Assembly (NCBI RefSeq): GCF_001190785.1
Contig: NZ_LGSS01000005.1
Span: forward strand, 203,857-267,856
Reading direction: 5' to 3'
DNA from: Gottschalkia purinilytica
Lineage (GTDB): Bacteria > Bacillota > Clostridia > Tissierellales > Gottschalkiaceae
Length of the DNA stretch: 64,000 bases
Shown here: positions 55,333 to 64,000 of the stretch, piece by piece
Layout of the letters: the number at the start of each line of letters is the position of its first letter
Position numbering within the stretch: the first letter of the stretch is position 1
Position numbers and translations under genes: made by a program
Notes under the pieces: model-generated
Told to the model about the DNA's origin: nothing
The model's database searches: none
Seen by the model: only the letters and a program-made list of their open reading frames with translations

Positions 55333-56526
55333 ATGAAATTTTCAAATAGAATTATGGATATGCAGGAATCACCTATAAGAAAATTAGTACCTATTGCAGA
55401 TAAAGCTAAAAAAAGAGGAAAAAAAATATACCATTTAAATATAGGACAACCTGACATTGAAACTCCCAAAGAGTTTTTTGAAGCTGTTAGGAATTTTGAT
55501 GAACAAGTATTAGAATATAGTTCTTCTCAAGGAATACCAGAGCTTATAGATGGATTTATAGGATACTATGAGAAATATGGTATAGACTTTAAAGAAGATG
55601 ATATTATAGTAACAAATGGTGGAAGTGAAGGATTATTATTTTCTCTTTTAGCAACTTGTGATAATGGAGATGAAGTAATTGTTCCAGAGCCATTTTATGC
55701 GAACTATAATAGCTTTACAAGTGCTGCAGGTGTAAAAGTAGTACCTCTTATTACGAAAGCAGAAACAGGATTTCATTTACCAAATAAGGAAGAGATAGTT
55801 TCTCTTATAACAGATAAGACTAAAGCTATTATAGTAAATAATCCTGGAAATCCTACAGGCACTATATATTCTAAAAAAGAGATCCGAATGTTATCAGATA
55901 TTGCAAAAGAATATAATTTATTCATAATTTCAGATGAAGTATATCGAGAATTTATTTATAATGATACTAGTTTTACCAGTTTCGCACACATTGATGATAT
56001 AAAAGATAGAGTAGTAATAATAGATAGCATATCTAAACGATATAGCGCTTGTGGAGCAAGAGTAGGATGTATTGCAAGTAAGAATACAGATCTTATTAGT
56101 CAAGTTTTAAAGCTATGTCAAAGTAGACTCTGTGTAGCAACTATAGATCAAGTGGGTGCAGCTGCTTTAGCTAGTGTTTCTAAAGAATATCTAGATAATG
56201 TAGTCAAAGAGTACAAAAAAAGAAGAGATATAGTATATAATTCTCTAAATAATATAGAAGGTGTAGTATGCCAAAAACCAGAAGGTGCTTTTTATGTGAT
56301 AGCAAAATTACCTGTAAAAAATGCTGAAGATTTTATTATATGGATGTTAGAAGAATTTGATATAGATAACGAAACCTTAATGTTATCTCCTGCTCAAGGA
56401 TTTTACGCGACAGAAGGATTAGGACTAGATGAAGTAAGAATATCATATGTATTAAAAGAAGATTCTCTAAAAAAAGCTATGAATATATTAAAAGAAGGAT
56501 TAAAATTATATAAAGACAGAAATTAG
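55333..56526 (+). CDS. Class I/II PLP-dependent aminotransferase
   Basis: 397 residues of the AAT fold-type I group. NIGQPDIETP near the N-terminus, NPGNPTGT (PLP and substrate binding), ISDEVYREF and the PLP lysine in DSISKRYSACGARVG are clear; the substrate arginine is in EVRISYV. Aspartate, aromatic or alanine specificity cannot be told. GAAAGGGG precedes the ATG. Monocistronic with a terminator. Confidence 0.93.
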   Translation: MKFSNRIMDMQESPIRKLVPIADKAKKRGKKIYHLNIGQPDIETPKEFFEAVRNFDEQVLEYSSSQGIPELIDGFIGYYEKYGIDFKEDDIIVTNGGSEGLLFSLLATCDNGDEVIVPEPFYANYNSFTSAAGVKVVPLITKAETGFHLPNKEEIVSLITDKTKAIIVNNPGNPTGTIYSKKEIRMLSDIAKEYNLFIISDEVYREFIYNDTSFTSFAHIDDIKDRVVIIDSISKRYSACGARVGCIASKNTDLISQVLKLCQSRLCVATIDQVGAAALASVSKEYLDNVVKEYKKRRDIVYNSLNNIEGVVCQKPEGAFYVIAKLPVKNAEDFIIWMLEEFDIDNETLMLSPAQGFYATEGLGLDEVRISYVLKEDSLKKAMNILKEGLKLYKDRN

Positions 56527-56536
56527 AAGCAAATAA

Positions 56537-56556
56537 AGCGAGGCATATACCTCGCT
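56537..56556 (+). terminator. Terminator of the aminotransferase gene
   Basis: AGCGAGG-CATATA-CCTCGCT, then AGTTTTAT. Confidence 0.8.
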
Positions 56557-56641
56557 AGTTTTATAAGATATTTTTATATTTTTTTAATAATAAAGCAAAT
56601 GCTTACTTATTATACTCAATTGTATCTAGTATAATAAATAC

Positions 56642-57409
56642 TTAAGAAAAATCATTTATACTATATTGTATGCTTTCCATGGTATTTATTATATTTAATA
56701 TTGATTCTTTAATTTTTTTCTCATCTTTCGTAAATATATTTCCTGTATCTTTTCTCCCATTTGCATCTAACATTATTGATATTCCAGTATCTTCATCTAA
56801 TATTTTAAGATATCCTTTCTCATATAAACTTATATTGGCTAATACTAAAGTAGGATAATTTAATCCTTGAAATTGATTCATGATGGTAGTATCACAGTTT
56901 TTATATTCATATTGAGCAAAGCTTGACATTATCATTATTAATTTATTTAAAGTATCTTCCTCAAAATAATAGTCTTTATAATAGTTACTAATTATACTAT
57001 TTGAAATAAAGTTTTTAATAGATAATTTAGGAAATATCCATATTATATTTTCCTTTAGATTGTCTTTTATAGGTATGTCATAGTCAAAAAATATATCTAT
57101 AAAACTTATACAGTGGTAGAAATCTTTTGGATTTATTTCTAAATTAGTTATATTAGAACCATTCTTATTTTCTTTATATAAAATATAGTTTAAAGCAAGT
57201 AAAGATAATAATTTTAATTTTTTATCTCCTATCAGACTATAATAATTATCTGATTTAACAGGAAATTTATTTATCTTTTCCATTATATATGTTAAATCCC
57301 CAAAGCTAAAAATTTCTCGCTTAATAGGATCTTTTTCGTTTTCAACTATTTTTTTAAAAAAGTTTATTTCTGATGGTATAATTTTATTTAATTCAATATA
57401 AGAATACAT
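56642..57409 (-). CDS. Hypothetical protein, 255 residues
   Basis: I do not recognise a family. The product is cytosolic in character, rich in isoleucine, asparagine and lysine, mostly helical, with a mid-region KENIIWIFPKLSIKNFI and a beta-like C-terminal part ANGRKDTGNIFTKDEKKIK. There is no signal, membrane span or nucleotide motif. ATG follows AAAGGAGA. It lies between two aminotransferase-type genes and could be co-transcribed with the MocR gene upstream (gap 136 bases). Confidence 0.7.
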   Translation of the reverse strand: MYSYIELNKIIPSEINFFKKIVENEKDPIKREIFSFGDLTYIMEKINKFPVKSDNYYSLIGDKKLKLLSLLALNYILYKENKNGSNITNLEINPKDFYHCISFIDIFFDYDIPIKDNLKENIIWIFPKLSIKNFISNSIISNYYKDYYFEEDTLNKLIMIMSSFAQYEYKNCDTTIMNQFQGLNYPTLVLANISLYEKGYLKILDEDTGISIMLDANGRKDTGNIFTKDEKKIKESILNIINTMESIQYSINDFS

Positions 57410-57545
57410 ATATATTCTCCTTTCTTCTTAATATTTTTTGTGTTATTAAGATATTTATATATATGTATTTGTGTAAATTATTGAAAATTAATGGTAGCAA
57501 TGTATTTTCTAGAAATATAAAAAGAGAAGATTGGTTATCTTCTCT

Positions 57546-59027
57546 TTAAAGAAATGGATTGTATATATCTATTGTATTTTTTTTATTTTTATATTCGTTT
57601 AGAAATTGTGTTAAAAGTGATCCCATTTTCTTTATTCCATCTTCTATTACGTTATATTCTAAGGAAGATATACTTAATCTGAAATTTTCATTATCAGATT
57701 GATCCACATTAAAAGCTGATCCAGGAGCTATTATTACATTATTTTTTTTACAAAACTCATATAAATCATTAGATGAGTATTCAATGGGTAAAGAAAACCA
57801 GAAACTAAGTCCTCCATTAGGCAATTTATAGCTTATATCTTTAGGAATGTATTGTTTTATGCTCTTTATCATAATATTGAATCTTTCTTTATATATATAA
57901 TTTACTCTTTGTAAGTTTTTCTTCCAGTCTCCTTTTCTTAAATACAGATCAAATGCTCTTTGAATTAATCCTGATGTAGATATGTCAGATATATGTTTCG
58001 CTGATAATACATCATTATAAATAGCAGTTGGAATAACCATGAATGCTAATCTTAGTCCTGGCATAAGTATTTTTGAAAAACTTTTTATATAGACTACTCT
58101 ATCTTCTGTATCTATTGATTTCAAAGTTTCATTTTTTTCATCATTAAAACTTAGATCACTTAAATAATCATCTTCAATTATATAAAAGTTATGCTTTTTA
58201 GCTAAAGATAATAGCTCATATTTTTTTTCAATAGAATAAGAACATCCTGTTGGATTCTGAAAGTTAGGTACAACATATATAAATTTAGGATTAAAAGTTC
58301 TTAATTTATTTTCTAAATCTTTTATGTCAATTCCATCTTCTTGAATAGAAATTTCTATTATTCTAGCAGATCTAGACTTGAATACAGCAAGAGCACCTGT
58401 ATATGTAGGGCTTTCAGTAAAAACAATATCTCCATATTCTACAAGAGCTTTTGATAATATATCTATTCCTTGTTGCGCACCAGATATAATCTGGATATTA
58501 TCCTCAGTGGTATTTATATTATGTTCGTCTAAATATCCTCTAATAGCGTTTCTTAAAGGATAGTATCCTTGACTTTCTTGATATGTAAATGCTTTACCAC
58601 CATCTCTATCTAATACTTCATTTAATACAGTTTTTATGTCTTCTACAGGAAACAAATTCGGTGTAGGAGAAGTACTGGCAAAATTTATGATATCAATTTT
58701 TTCTCTATTTATGTCAGACACATTAGCTTCTTTTTCAACAATACTCAATTTTTTATAAGAAAAGTTATCATCTTTAAAAATATCTTGAACAAAAGTACCA
58801 CTTCCTACTTTTTTATAAACATAACCTTTTTGTTCCAAAAGATTATATGCATTAACTATAGTTACATTATTTACATCTAATCTTTTTGATAAATATCTTA
58901 TAGTAGGAAGTTTTGTATGAGGTTCTATATTTTTTTCTACTATTAAATTTTTTATATTATTATATAGTTGTATATATAAAAATTCATCACTGCTTTTATC
59001 AAGAGTTATATCGTCTAATTTTTTCAT
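57546..59027 (-). CDS. MocR/PdxR-type GntR-aminotransferase regulator
   Basis: 493 residues. An N-terminal GntR winged helix (about 1-80; FLYIQLYNNIKNLIVEK, LPTIRYLSKRLDVNNVTIV, GSGTFVQ) is fused to a fold-type I aminotransferase domain with PNFQNPTGCSYS, EDDYLSDL and the PLP lysine in SFSKILMPGLRLAF. MocR proteins use bound PLP or an aldimine to sense a metabolite and control genes of PLP or amino acid metabolism. The start ATG 59027 follows GGAGGAAA; the longer frame is an AT-rich artefact. Its target may be the aminotransferase at 55333, but I see no operator. Confidence 0.92.
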   Translation of the reverse strand: MKKLDDITLDKSSDEFLYIQLYNNIKNLIVEKNIEPHTKLPTIRYLSKRLDVNNVTIVNAYNLLEQKGYVYKKVGSGTFVQDIFKDDNFSYKKLSIVEKEANVSDINREKIDIINFASTSPTPNLFPVEDIKTVLNEVLDRDGGKAFTYQESQGYYPLRNAIRGYLDEHNINTTEDNIQIISGAQQGIDILSKALVEYGDIVFTESPTYTGALAVFKSRSARIIEISIQEDGIDIKDLENKLRTFNPKFIYVVPNFQNPTGCSYSIEKKYELLSLAKKHNFYIIEDDYLSDLSFNDEKNETLKSIDTEDRVVYIKSFSKILMPGLRLAFMVIPTAIYNDVLSAKHISDISTSGLIQRAFDLYLRKGDWKKNLQRVNYIYKERFNIMIKSIKQYIPKDISYKLPNGGLSFWFSLPIEYSSNDLYEFCKKNNVIIAPGSAFNVDQSDNENFRLSISSLEYNVIEDGIKKMGSLLTQFLNEYKNKKNTIDIYNPFL

Positions 59028-59173
59028 TTGATTTCCTCCAAATAACTTATATAAGTAATATGACAGAAAACAAGTGTTATCATACATATATTTTAATTGT
59101 ATCAGAATAATAATTATTTTCAAAATTATATTTGAAATATAATCAAATTTTGTATTAATTTCTATGGGAAGTA

Positions 59174-59200
59174 TAAAAAAACCTAACTTGACTAGTTAGG
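59174..59200 (-). terminator. Terminator of the MerR-type gene
   Basis: CCTAACT-TGACT-AGTTAGG, followed on the minus strand by seven T. Confidence 0.85.
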
Positions 59201-59209
59201 CTTCTTAGT

Positions 59210-59803
59210 TTACTTTTTAGATTTAAATAATCTTTTAAAGAACCCTTTTTTAGATTCTTTTTCTCTTCTAAGTTCTTCATTCATTTGAGCCATTTCATAG
59301 GCTTTTTCTTTAATTTGCATTTTTAATTTAGCATTCTCACAAATCAAAACATCTCTTTCTTTACTATTAATCTCTGTTCTCAGTTGAATAATTTCCTCTT
59401 TAAGGTCACTTATAGCTTCTACACTCTGATTTTCTCTTTCTAATAGTTTCGGATGAAGCTCATCTACTATAATTTCTTTTAAGAAATCAAACATATCTTC
59501 ATAATTTAATGTTAAGTCCGAATCCTTTTTCATTAAAGAGGTAACAGATACTTCTTCCTCATTTAATATCATTTCAGGAGAGTCCAATATCAATTTTATC
59601 TGCTTATTTGTAAAGCCCTTCTCCTGTAATGTTTTTATATAGTTAAAAGTTTCAATCTCTTTATAAGTATAATATCTATGATTGGACTCATTTCTAGGAA
59701 TCTTGAGATCGAACTCTTTTTCATAATATCTAAGTACATGAGTAGGGTATCCAGTTACTTCGGATATTTCAGAGATAGAATATTCTTTTTCTGCATCGAA
59801 CAT
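59210..59803 (-). CDS. MerR-family regulator with coiled-coil C-terminus
   Basis: 197 residues. The MerR DNA-binding region is YSISEISEVTGYPTHVLRYY with ESNHRYYTYKEIE and KGFTNKQIKLIL. The rest has a long charged coiled coil (about 115-180, EEIIQLRTEINSKERDV) and a basic end FFKRLFKSKK that might touch membrane or nucleic acid. There is no cysteine cluster for metals, so the effector is unknown; RacA-like chromosome-anchoring proteins share this HTH plus coiled-coil design. GGGGG lies before the ATG. Confidence 0.85.
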   Translation of the reverse strand: MFDAEKEYSISEISEVTGYPTHVLRYYEKEFDLKIPRNESNHRYYTYKEIETFNYIKTLQEKGFTNKQIKLILDSPEMILNEEEVSVTSLMKKDSDLTLNYEDMFDFLKEIIVDELHPKLLERENQSVEAISDLKEEIIQLRTEINSKERDVLICENAKLKMQIKEKAYEMAQMNEELRREKESKKGFFKRLFKSKK

Positions 59804-59990
59804 ATTTAAAATCCCCCTTTTGAAACCTGTATATATTTTCTATTCTTCATATAAAATAGATATCCTTCATAAAAATTCCTATTTAAGTCATCACATTTCG
59901 ATATATTATTCAATATAAAAAGAATAATATATTTTTTTAGTTTTTAATAAATAAATTTGTCGTTATATGATTCAATACAGGGATATAATA

Positions 59991-60032
59991 AAGAGATTAC
60001 TAAATTATCTTCAGATAATTTAGTAATCTCTT
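59991..60032 (-). terminator. Terminator of the M42 peptidase operon
   Basis: A perfect 19-bp stem AAGAGATTACTAAATTATC with loop TTCA, 14 bases after the last stop. Confidence 0.9.
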
Positions 60033-60045
60033 ATAAATTTACTGT

Positions 60046-61044
60046 TTATATTTCTATATTCTTTTCTAATAACTTAGTCAAAAGCTCTATACAACTAACT
60101 ACATCTTTTTTATATATTGTTTCATTTGGACTATGTGCATATCTAGTAGGTACTGAAATTACTCCTGAAGGAACACCACCTCTAGTTAGATGAATAGCAC
60201 CAGAATCCGTAGAGCCATATTCAAATATTTCTAACTGATAAGGGATATTGTGCTTTTTAGCCGTATTAATCATAAGTTTTTTAACTTTAGGATGAACTAC
60301 TATTCCTTTATCTTTGACTTTTATTGATGCACCTTTACCTAGCTCTATTGCAAACTTTTTCGCTCCTGGAGTGTCACCACTTCCTGTTATATCTACTGCA
60401 ATGCCCAAATCAGGATTTATAGAATATGCCGATGTTTTAGCTCCCCTTAAACCAAGTTCTTCTTGAACAGTAAAAACAAAATATAAATCATTTTCTATAT
60501 TTTTTAGATTTTTAATAGTTTCTATGGAGATATAACATCCTATTCTATCATCTAATGCACCTGATATTATTCTATTATCATCTTCTAAATATGTATTATA
60601 GTAAACACAAGAATCTCCGATATTAATTACTTTTTCAGCTTCTTCTTTACTAGATACTCCTATATCTATGTACATATTTTCAAGTTTTAACTTAGTTATA
60701 TCACTAGTTTCTTCATAATCTATAACACCTATAGTACCATCTTTAAATATCACTTTTTGTCCTAACGAAATGTGAGGATCTATACCTCCTATATTAGTGA
60801 AACGCAAAAATCCTTCTTTTTCAATGTTAGTTATCATAAGGCCTATTTGATCCATATGTGAAGCAATCATAATTTTCTTTCCGTTACCTTTTTTTCTTGC
60901 TATTAAATTTCCTAAATTATCTATATTTATTTCATCAACATAATCTTTAATTTCATTTTTTATAAAGCTGCATATATTTTCTTCATCTCCAGAAGGAGAA
61001 TATATATCTACTAATTTTTTTAAAAGTTCACTATTTATTTTCAT
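60046..61044 (-). CDS. M42-family aminopeptidase (third gene of the operon)
   Basis: 332 residues of the M42 glutamyl aminopeptidase/FrvX family. Metal and catalytic residues are in place: IASHMDQIG (His, Asp), GALDDRIG (bridging Asp), TVQEELGLRG (catalytic Glu and metal Glu), AVDITGSG (Asp) and RYAHSPNE (His). Such enzymes form dodecameric tetrahedral complexes that trim peptides from proteasome-like degradation in the cytosol. Its start overlaps the previous gene by 14 bases, with GGAGGA upstream. Confidence 0.92.
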   Translation of the reverse strand: MKINSELLKKLVDIYSPSGDEENICSFIKNEIKDYVDEINIDNLGNLIARKKGNGKKIMIASHMDQIGLMITNIEKEGFLRFTNIGGIDPHISLGQKVIFKDGTIGVIDYEETSDITKLKLENMYIDIGVSSKEEAEKVINIGDSCVYYNTYLEDDNRIISGALDDRIGCYISIETIKNLKNIENDLYFVFTVQEELGLRGAKTSAYSINPDLGIAVDITGSGDTPGAKKFAIELGKGASIKVKDKGIVVHPKVKKLMINTAKKHNIPYQLEIFEYGSTDSGAIHLTRGGVPSGVISVPTRYAHSPNETIYKKDVVSCIELLTKLLEKNIEI

Positions 61045-62029
61045 TTGACAATCCTCCTAATTCATTTACTACAAATCCTATTAACTTCTTAGTATTACTA
61101 TAATCTGTTTTACTTATAATATTGGAAGGAGATTTCATATATTTGCATGGTACAGATATTTTTATAGTTCTTACTCCATCTCTAGATAATTGCAATTTAT
61201 CAGCATCTGATTTATTAGCGTCAAATCCTAGAAGTTGATAAGAAATATTTTTTTCTTTAGCAACTTTGGATACTAAAGATATTAAGTTTCTATCAAAATA
61301 GTTTCTATTTTCCATAAAAGAAATTATAGGTCCGTTATTTATATATTCAGTATTAGTATTAGTTCCATCTAGTACTATACTAATGTCAGGATCTATAGAA
61401 TAAGATACAGGAATAGAACCAGTTATTCCTACTTCTTTCATTACAGTGAATACATAATATATAGAGAAATCATTTTGTTCTTTTAATAAATCCATTAAAA
61501 GATTACACCCAACTCTACTACCAAAGGCCTTACCTTTTATCAAATCATTTCCTAATTCTATATATTCACTATATATAGAAACGTAATCTCCTATTTTAAC
61601 AATCTTTTCAGCCTCTTCTTTACTAGATACTCCTATATCTATATATAGTTGATTAACACTTAAGTTTTTTTTACGTTCATCACTTTTTTGTAAGTGAATT
61701 GGTTTCGCTCCTATAACTCCATTTATCTTGTTAGATCCTACTTCTACTAGTTTGGATACTAAGCTTCTTTCATCTATGTTTCCTACTATAGTAAATTTTA
61801 ATAGTCCATCTGAATTTATTTTATTTATCATTAAACCAGGTTCATCCATATGTGCTGAAATCATTATTTTTGGATATTTAACTATTCCTTCTTTATAAGC
61901 AATTATGTTTCCTATCTTATCTACTTTTATATCGTCAACAAGATTACTAATATTGTTTATTATAAAATCTCTAATAGACTTTTCATTACCTGATACGCCA
62001 TTTAAATTTGATAATTCTTTTAGTAGCAT
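61031..62029 (-). CDS. M42-family homologue lacking catalytic residues (pseudoenzyme)
   Basis: 332 residues, alignable with both neighbours along its length. Key positions are changed: ALDDR is AFGSR (bridging aspartate lost), QEE is MKE (catalytic glutamate to lysine), and the C-terminal YMHSP/YAHSP histidine is lysine in KYMKSPSN. SAHMDEPG and IVLDGTN are kept. The frame is intact with a good ribosome binding site (GGAGGA), so the loss is not simple decay. It may be a structural or regulatory subunit of a mixed M42 oligomer with its neighbours. Confidence 0.88.
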   Translation of the reverse strand: MLLKELSNLNGVSGNEKSIRDFIINNISNLVDDIKVDKIGNIIAYKEGIVKYPKIMISAHMDEPGLMINKINSDGLLKFTIVGNIDERSLVSKLVEVGSNKINGVIGAKPIHLQKSDERKKNLSVNQLYIDIGVSSKEEAEKIVKIGDYVSIYSEYIELGNDLIKGKAFGSRVGCNLLMDLLKEQNDFSIYYVFTVMKEVGITGSIPVSYSIDPDISIVLDGTNTNTEYINNGPIISFMENRNYFDRNLISLVSKVAKEKNISYQLLGFDANKSDADKLQLSRDGVRTIKISVPCKYMKSPSNIISKTDYSNTKKLIGFVVNELGGLSNENK

Positions 62030-63078
62030 AACAATTCCTCCAGATTATCTTTAGTTATATATGATATAAATCTAGCTAATAATTTACCTGCATTTTTTAT
62101 ATCTACTAAGTTTATAGTTTCCACAGATGTATGCATATATTTTAAAGGTAATGAAATTAAAAGTGTAGGTATTCCACATCTAGTTATTTGAATAGCTCTA
62201 GCATCTGTTCCAGTAGGACCAGGATCTAATTCATACTGAAAGGGAATATTATATTCTTGTGCTATTTCAACAATTTTTTCTCTTAGTTTAGGATGAATAT
62301 TAGCGCCTAGTGTTATTCCAGGACCTTTACCCATTTTTAGTGTAGATTCTTCTGGTAACTCTGATGTATGACCAAATCCAACATCAATTGCTATTCCTAT
62401 ATCAGGATTTATATTATATGTAGATACAGTTGCACCTCTTATACCTACTTCTTCTTGAACTGTTCCTACAAAGTAAACATCTGATTCGTGTTTAAAGTTC
62501 ATAAGTTCTTTGGCACATTCTAACATAACGGCTATTCCTGCTCTATCATCTAAAGCTTTTCCACTTACTATATTTTCTCTTAATGCTAAGGATGCTCTCT
62601 TAATAGTTATTGTATCGCCTATTTCAACTAGCTTTTTTGCATTTTCTTTATCATGTCCTATATCTACAGCTAGATCTTCTATTGTTTTTGCTTTATCAGC
62701 ATTATCACTCTTATTATTAAAGTCTTTAGGAACAACTACCCCTAAAATTTCATTTTTACTATGTATTATTACATCCTGAAATAAAAGTGTTCTAGGATCA
62801 AAACCACCTATGGTACTAAAGGATACAAGTCCATTATCTTCTATATTACTTACCATAAATCCGATCTCATCCATATGAGCTGCTAACATTATTTTTATGT
62901 TATTTTCAATTTTTCTATCTTCACCTCTTTTTATAGCATAAAAGTTTCCAAGTTTATCTACGTTTATATCACTACAAAACTCTGTAAAAATATCTTTTAA
63001 TATAATACTTATATTATGCTCATAACCTGATACACCATGAGCATCGCTAAGTTTAGTGACTGCGTCTCTTAAATCCAT
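62020..63078 (-). CDS. M42-family aminopeptidase (first gene of the operon)
   Basis: 352 residues with the full set of M42 motifs: AAHMDEIGFMV, GKALDDRAGI, TVQEEVGIRG, AIDVGFGH and KYMHTSVETI. DPGPTGTDARAIQ is the substrate pocket region. It is the longest of the three, with an extra 20 or so residues around DFNNKSDNADKAKTIED. AGGAGG precedes the ATG. The next gene starts 10 bases before its stop, so translation is coupled along the operon. Confidence 0.93.
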   Translation of the reverse strand: MDLRDAVTKLSDAHGVSGYEHNISIILKDIFTEFCSDINVDKLGNFYAIKRGEDRKIENNIKIMLAAHMDEIGFMVSNIEDNGLVSFSTIGGFDPRTLLFQDVIIHSKNEILGVVVPKDFNNKSDNADKAKTIEDLAVDIGHDKENAKKLVEIGDTITIKRASLALRENIVSGKALDDRAGIAVMLECAKELMNFKHESDVYFVGTVQEEVGIRGATVSTYNINPDIGIAIDVGFGHTSELPEESTLKMGKGPGITLGANIHPKLREKIVEIAQEYNIPFQYELDPGPTGTDARAIQITRCGIPTLLISLPLKYMHTSVETINLVDIKNAGKLLARFISYITKDNLEELLCY

Positions 63079-63184
63079 AGCTGTCCTCCTAACATGTTAT
63101 TGTATATCAATACTATACTATAATACTATATTAAAAAGTAACATTATATATATTAAGATAATTTCATATTTCTATAATTTTACT

Positions 63185-63637
63185 TTAGTTTTTATTAAAT
63201 AGATCAAGATAATCCTCATAACCTTCTTCTTTTAATCTTTCTTTAGGTATAAATTTTAGAGATGCACTATTAATACAATATCTTAAACCACCTTTTTGAA
63301 TAGGTCCATCATTAAACACATGACCCAAATGAGTATCTCCATTTTTACTTCTTACTTCTGTTCTAATCATTCCATGACTTGTGTCTAGTTTTTCTAGAAT
63401 AACATCCTTATCTAATGGATTAGTAAAACTTGGCCATCCACATCCTGAATCAAATTTATCATTGGAACTAAATAGAGGTTCACCAGTACATATATCAACA
63501 TATATTCCTTCTTTATTATTATTCCAATATTCATTATCAAATGGTTTTTCTGTTTCATTTTCTTGAGTAACTTTATATTGTAGAGGAGTTAGTTTTTCTT
63601 TTAAATGATCTCTATCTAGCTTCTCATATTTTGACAT
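63185..63637 (-). CDS. msrB: Peptide methionine (R)-S-oxide reductase
   Basis: 150 residues. It repairs methionine R-sulfoxide in proteins. [26 protein letters not shown] and the catalytic cysteine in [11 protein letters not shown] are all present. The zinc-binding Cys-x-x-Cys pairs of some MsrB proteins are absent. The ATG at 63637 follows GAAAGGATG; an in-frame start at 63646 is inside that site. It lies 100 bases before the M42 operon start on the other side of a promoter gap. Confidence 0.96.
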   Translation of the reverse strand: MSKYEKLDRDHLKEKLTPLQYKVTQENETEKPFDNEYWNNNKEGIYVDICTGEPLFSSNDKFDSGCGWPSFTNPLDKDVILEKLDTSHGMIRTEVRSKNGDTHLGHVFNDGPIQKGGLRYCINSASLKFIPKERLKEEGYEDYLDLFNKN

Positions 63638-63731
63638 AACAATCATCCTTTCTATATAATCCTTATTCTTGTATTTTTAGTCTTTATGATACCCTTTAAG
63701 ATCACTTTTAATACTTATAACAAAATCATGA

Positions 63732-64000
63732 CCACCCGTCAAACGGGTGGTTTGCTCAGCCCTATAAGGGCATATTACTTGCTGTGTCTTAAGACACCCT
63801 GAAAGGTTTGCCAACTGCTATAGTTTTTCAGGGCACCCCTTAAGGGGTTATTTTTTCTTCCCTTTGGCTACCTCTTCACCCGTAAACGGGTCTATAAACT
63901 CTTTCAAACTTATTTGATCACCTGCTATATCTTCTTGCATTTGATTTTTTATATACTCTGCAATTGCCTTTTTATTTCTTCCTACTGTATCTACATAATA
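63732..64000 (-). mobile_element. End of an IS200/IS605-type insertion sequence (partial)
   Basis: The outer end shows the subterminal hairpins of this group: CCACCCGT-CAA-ACGGGTGG (63732-63750) and GCCCT-ATA-AGGGC (63759-63771), then the palindrome ACCCCTTAAGGGGT before the transposase stop. GC content jumps against the flanks. The element continues past the window edge, so the other end is not seen. These elements move as single-stranded circles and recognise such hairpins. Confidence 0.8.
63848..64000 (-). CDS. tnpA: IS200/IS605-family transposase TnpA, C-terminal part
   Basis: 50 codons before the stop (63848-63850): YYVDTVGRNKKAIAEYIKNQ, then DQISLKEFIDPFTGEEV and a basic end. The VDTVG-x-N and YI-x-NQ motifs match the last helix of Y1 transposases. 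The catalytic HUH motif and tyrosine lie beyond the edge. The reading frame is clean, so the element may be active. Confidence 0.75.
   Translation of the reverse strand, partial: YYVDTVGRNKKAIAEYIKNQMQEDIAGDQISLKEFIDPFTGEEVAKGKKK

Overview
The window comes from an AT-rich, low-GC Gram-positive endospore former of the Clostridia. Supporting evidence is a spoVK gene, an alpha/beta small acid-soluble spore protein, BclA-type collagen-like surface proteins, a LexA/YneA-type SOS locus with Firmicute LexA boxes, and the mutS-mutL-miaA-hfq and miaB/YlbF neighbourhoods. TTG and GTG starts are common, and nearly all real genes have a strong purine-rich ribosome binding site. A member of the Peptostreptococcaceae or a close relative is my best guess; I see no rRNA or tRNA that could settle it.

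Layout. 0-9.7 kb: end of an aminotransferase, purB, ilvE, then two copies of a cassette made of a collagen-like surface protein and a divergent glycosyltransferase, one intact and one decaying. 9.7-16.3 kb: a sensor kinase, a broken response regulator, and a ruined kdp potassium-ATPase operon (kdpA frameshifted, kdpB frameshifted and truncated, kdpC absent, a piece of kdpD inverted). 16.8-24.7 kb: NlpC/P60 hydrolase, two XerC/D-like recombinases in opposite orientation, DAHP synthase, a CatB/Vat-type acetyltransferase with a leader peptide and a resolvase relic, and the divergent yneA-like/lexA pair. 24.9-36.4 kb: a well-kept minus-strand housekeeping block (PLP gamma-lyase family protein, a translationally coupled spoVK-GTPase-membrane protein set, hfq, miaA, mutL, mutS, YlbF-like, miaB).

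36.7-50 kb is accessory and decaying. It holds a probable type I toxin-antitoxin locus with the convergent-transcript, shared-repeat design of the Fst/par family, a RecU-like short protein, duplicated DUF1259 and YmaF-like genes with histidine/aspartate-rich tracts, and relics of an ISL3 transposase, a MarR regulator, a LysM protein, a germination permease and a Xer recombinase. 50-64 kb returns to intact genes: small membrane and spore proteins, two more short hydrophobic peptides, polysaccharide deacetylases, aminotransferases including a MocR-type regulator, a MerR-type regulator, three overlapping M42 peptidase genes (the middle one lacking catalytic residues), msrB, and the end of an IS200/IS605 element.

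Working together: mutS, mutL, lexA and yneA serve DNA repair and the SOS division block; miaA and miaB act successively on the same tRNA adenosine; hfq is a riboregulator; the glycosyltransferase probably decorates the collagen-like protein on the spore or cell surface. Pseudogenes are dense: at least twelve genes show frameshifts, nonsense codons or lost starts, so either reduction is under way or some single-base calls in A-runs are assembly errors.
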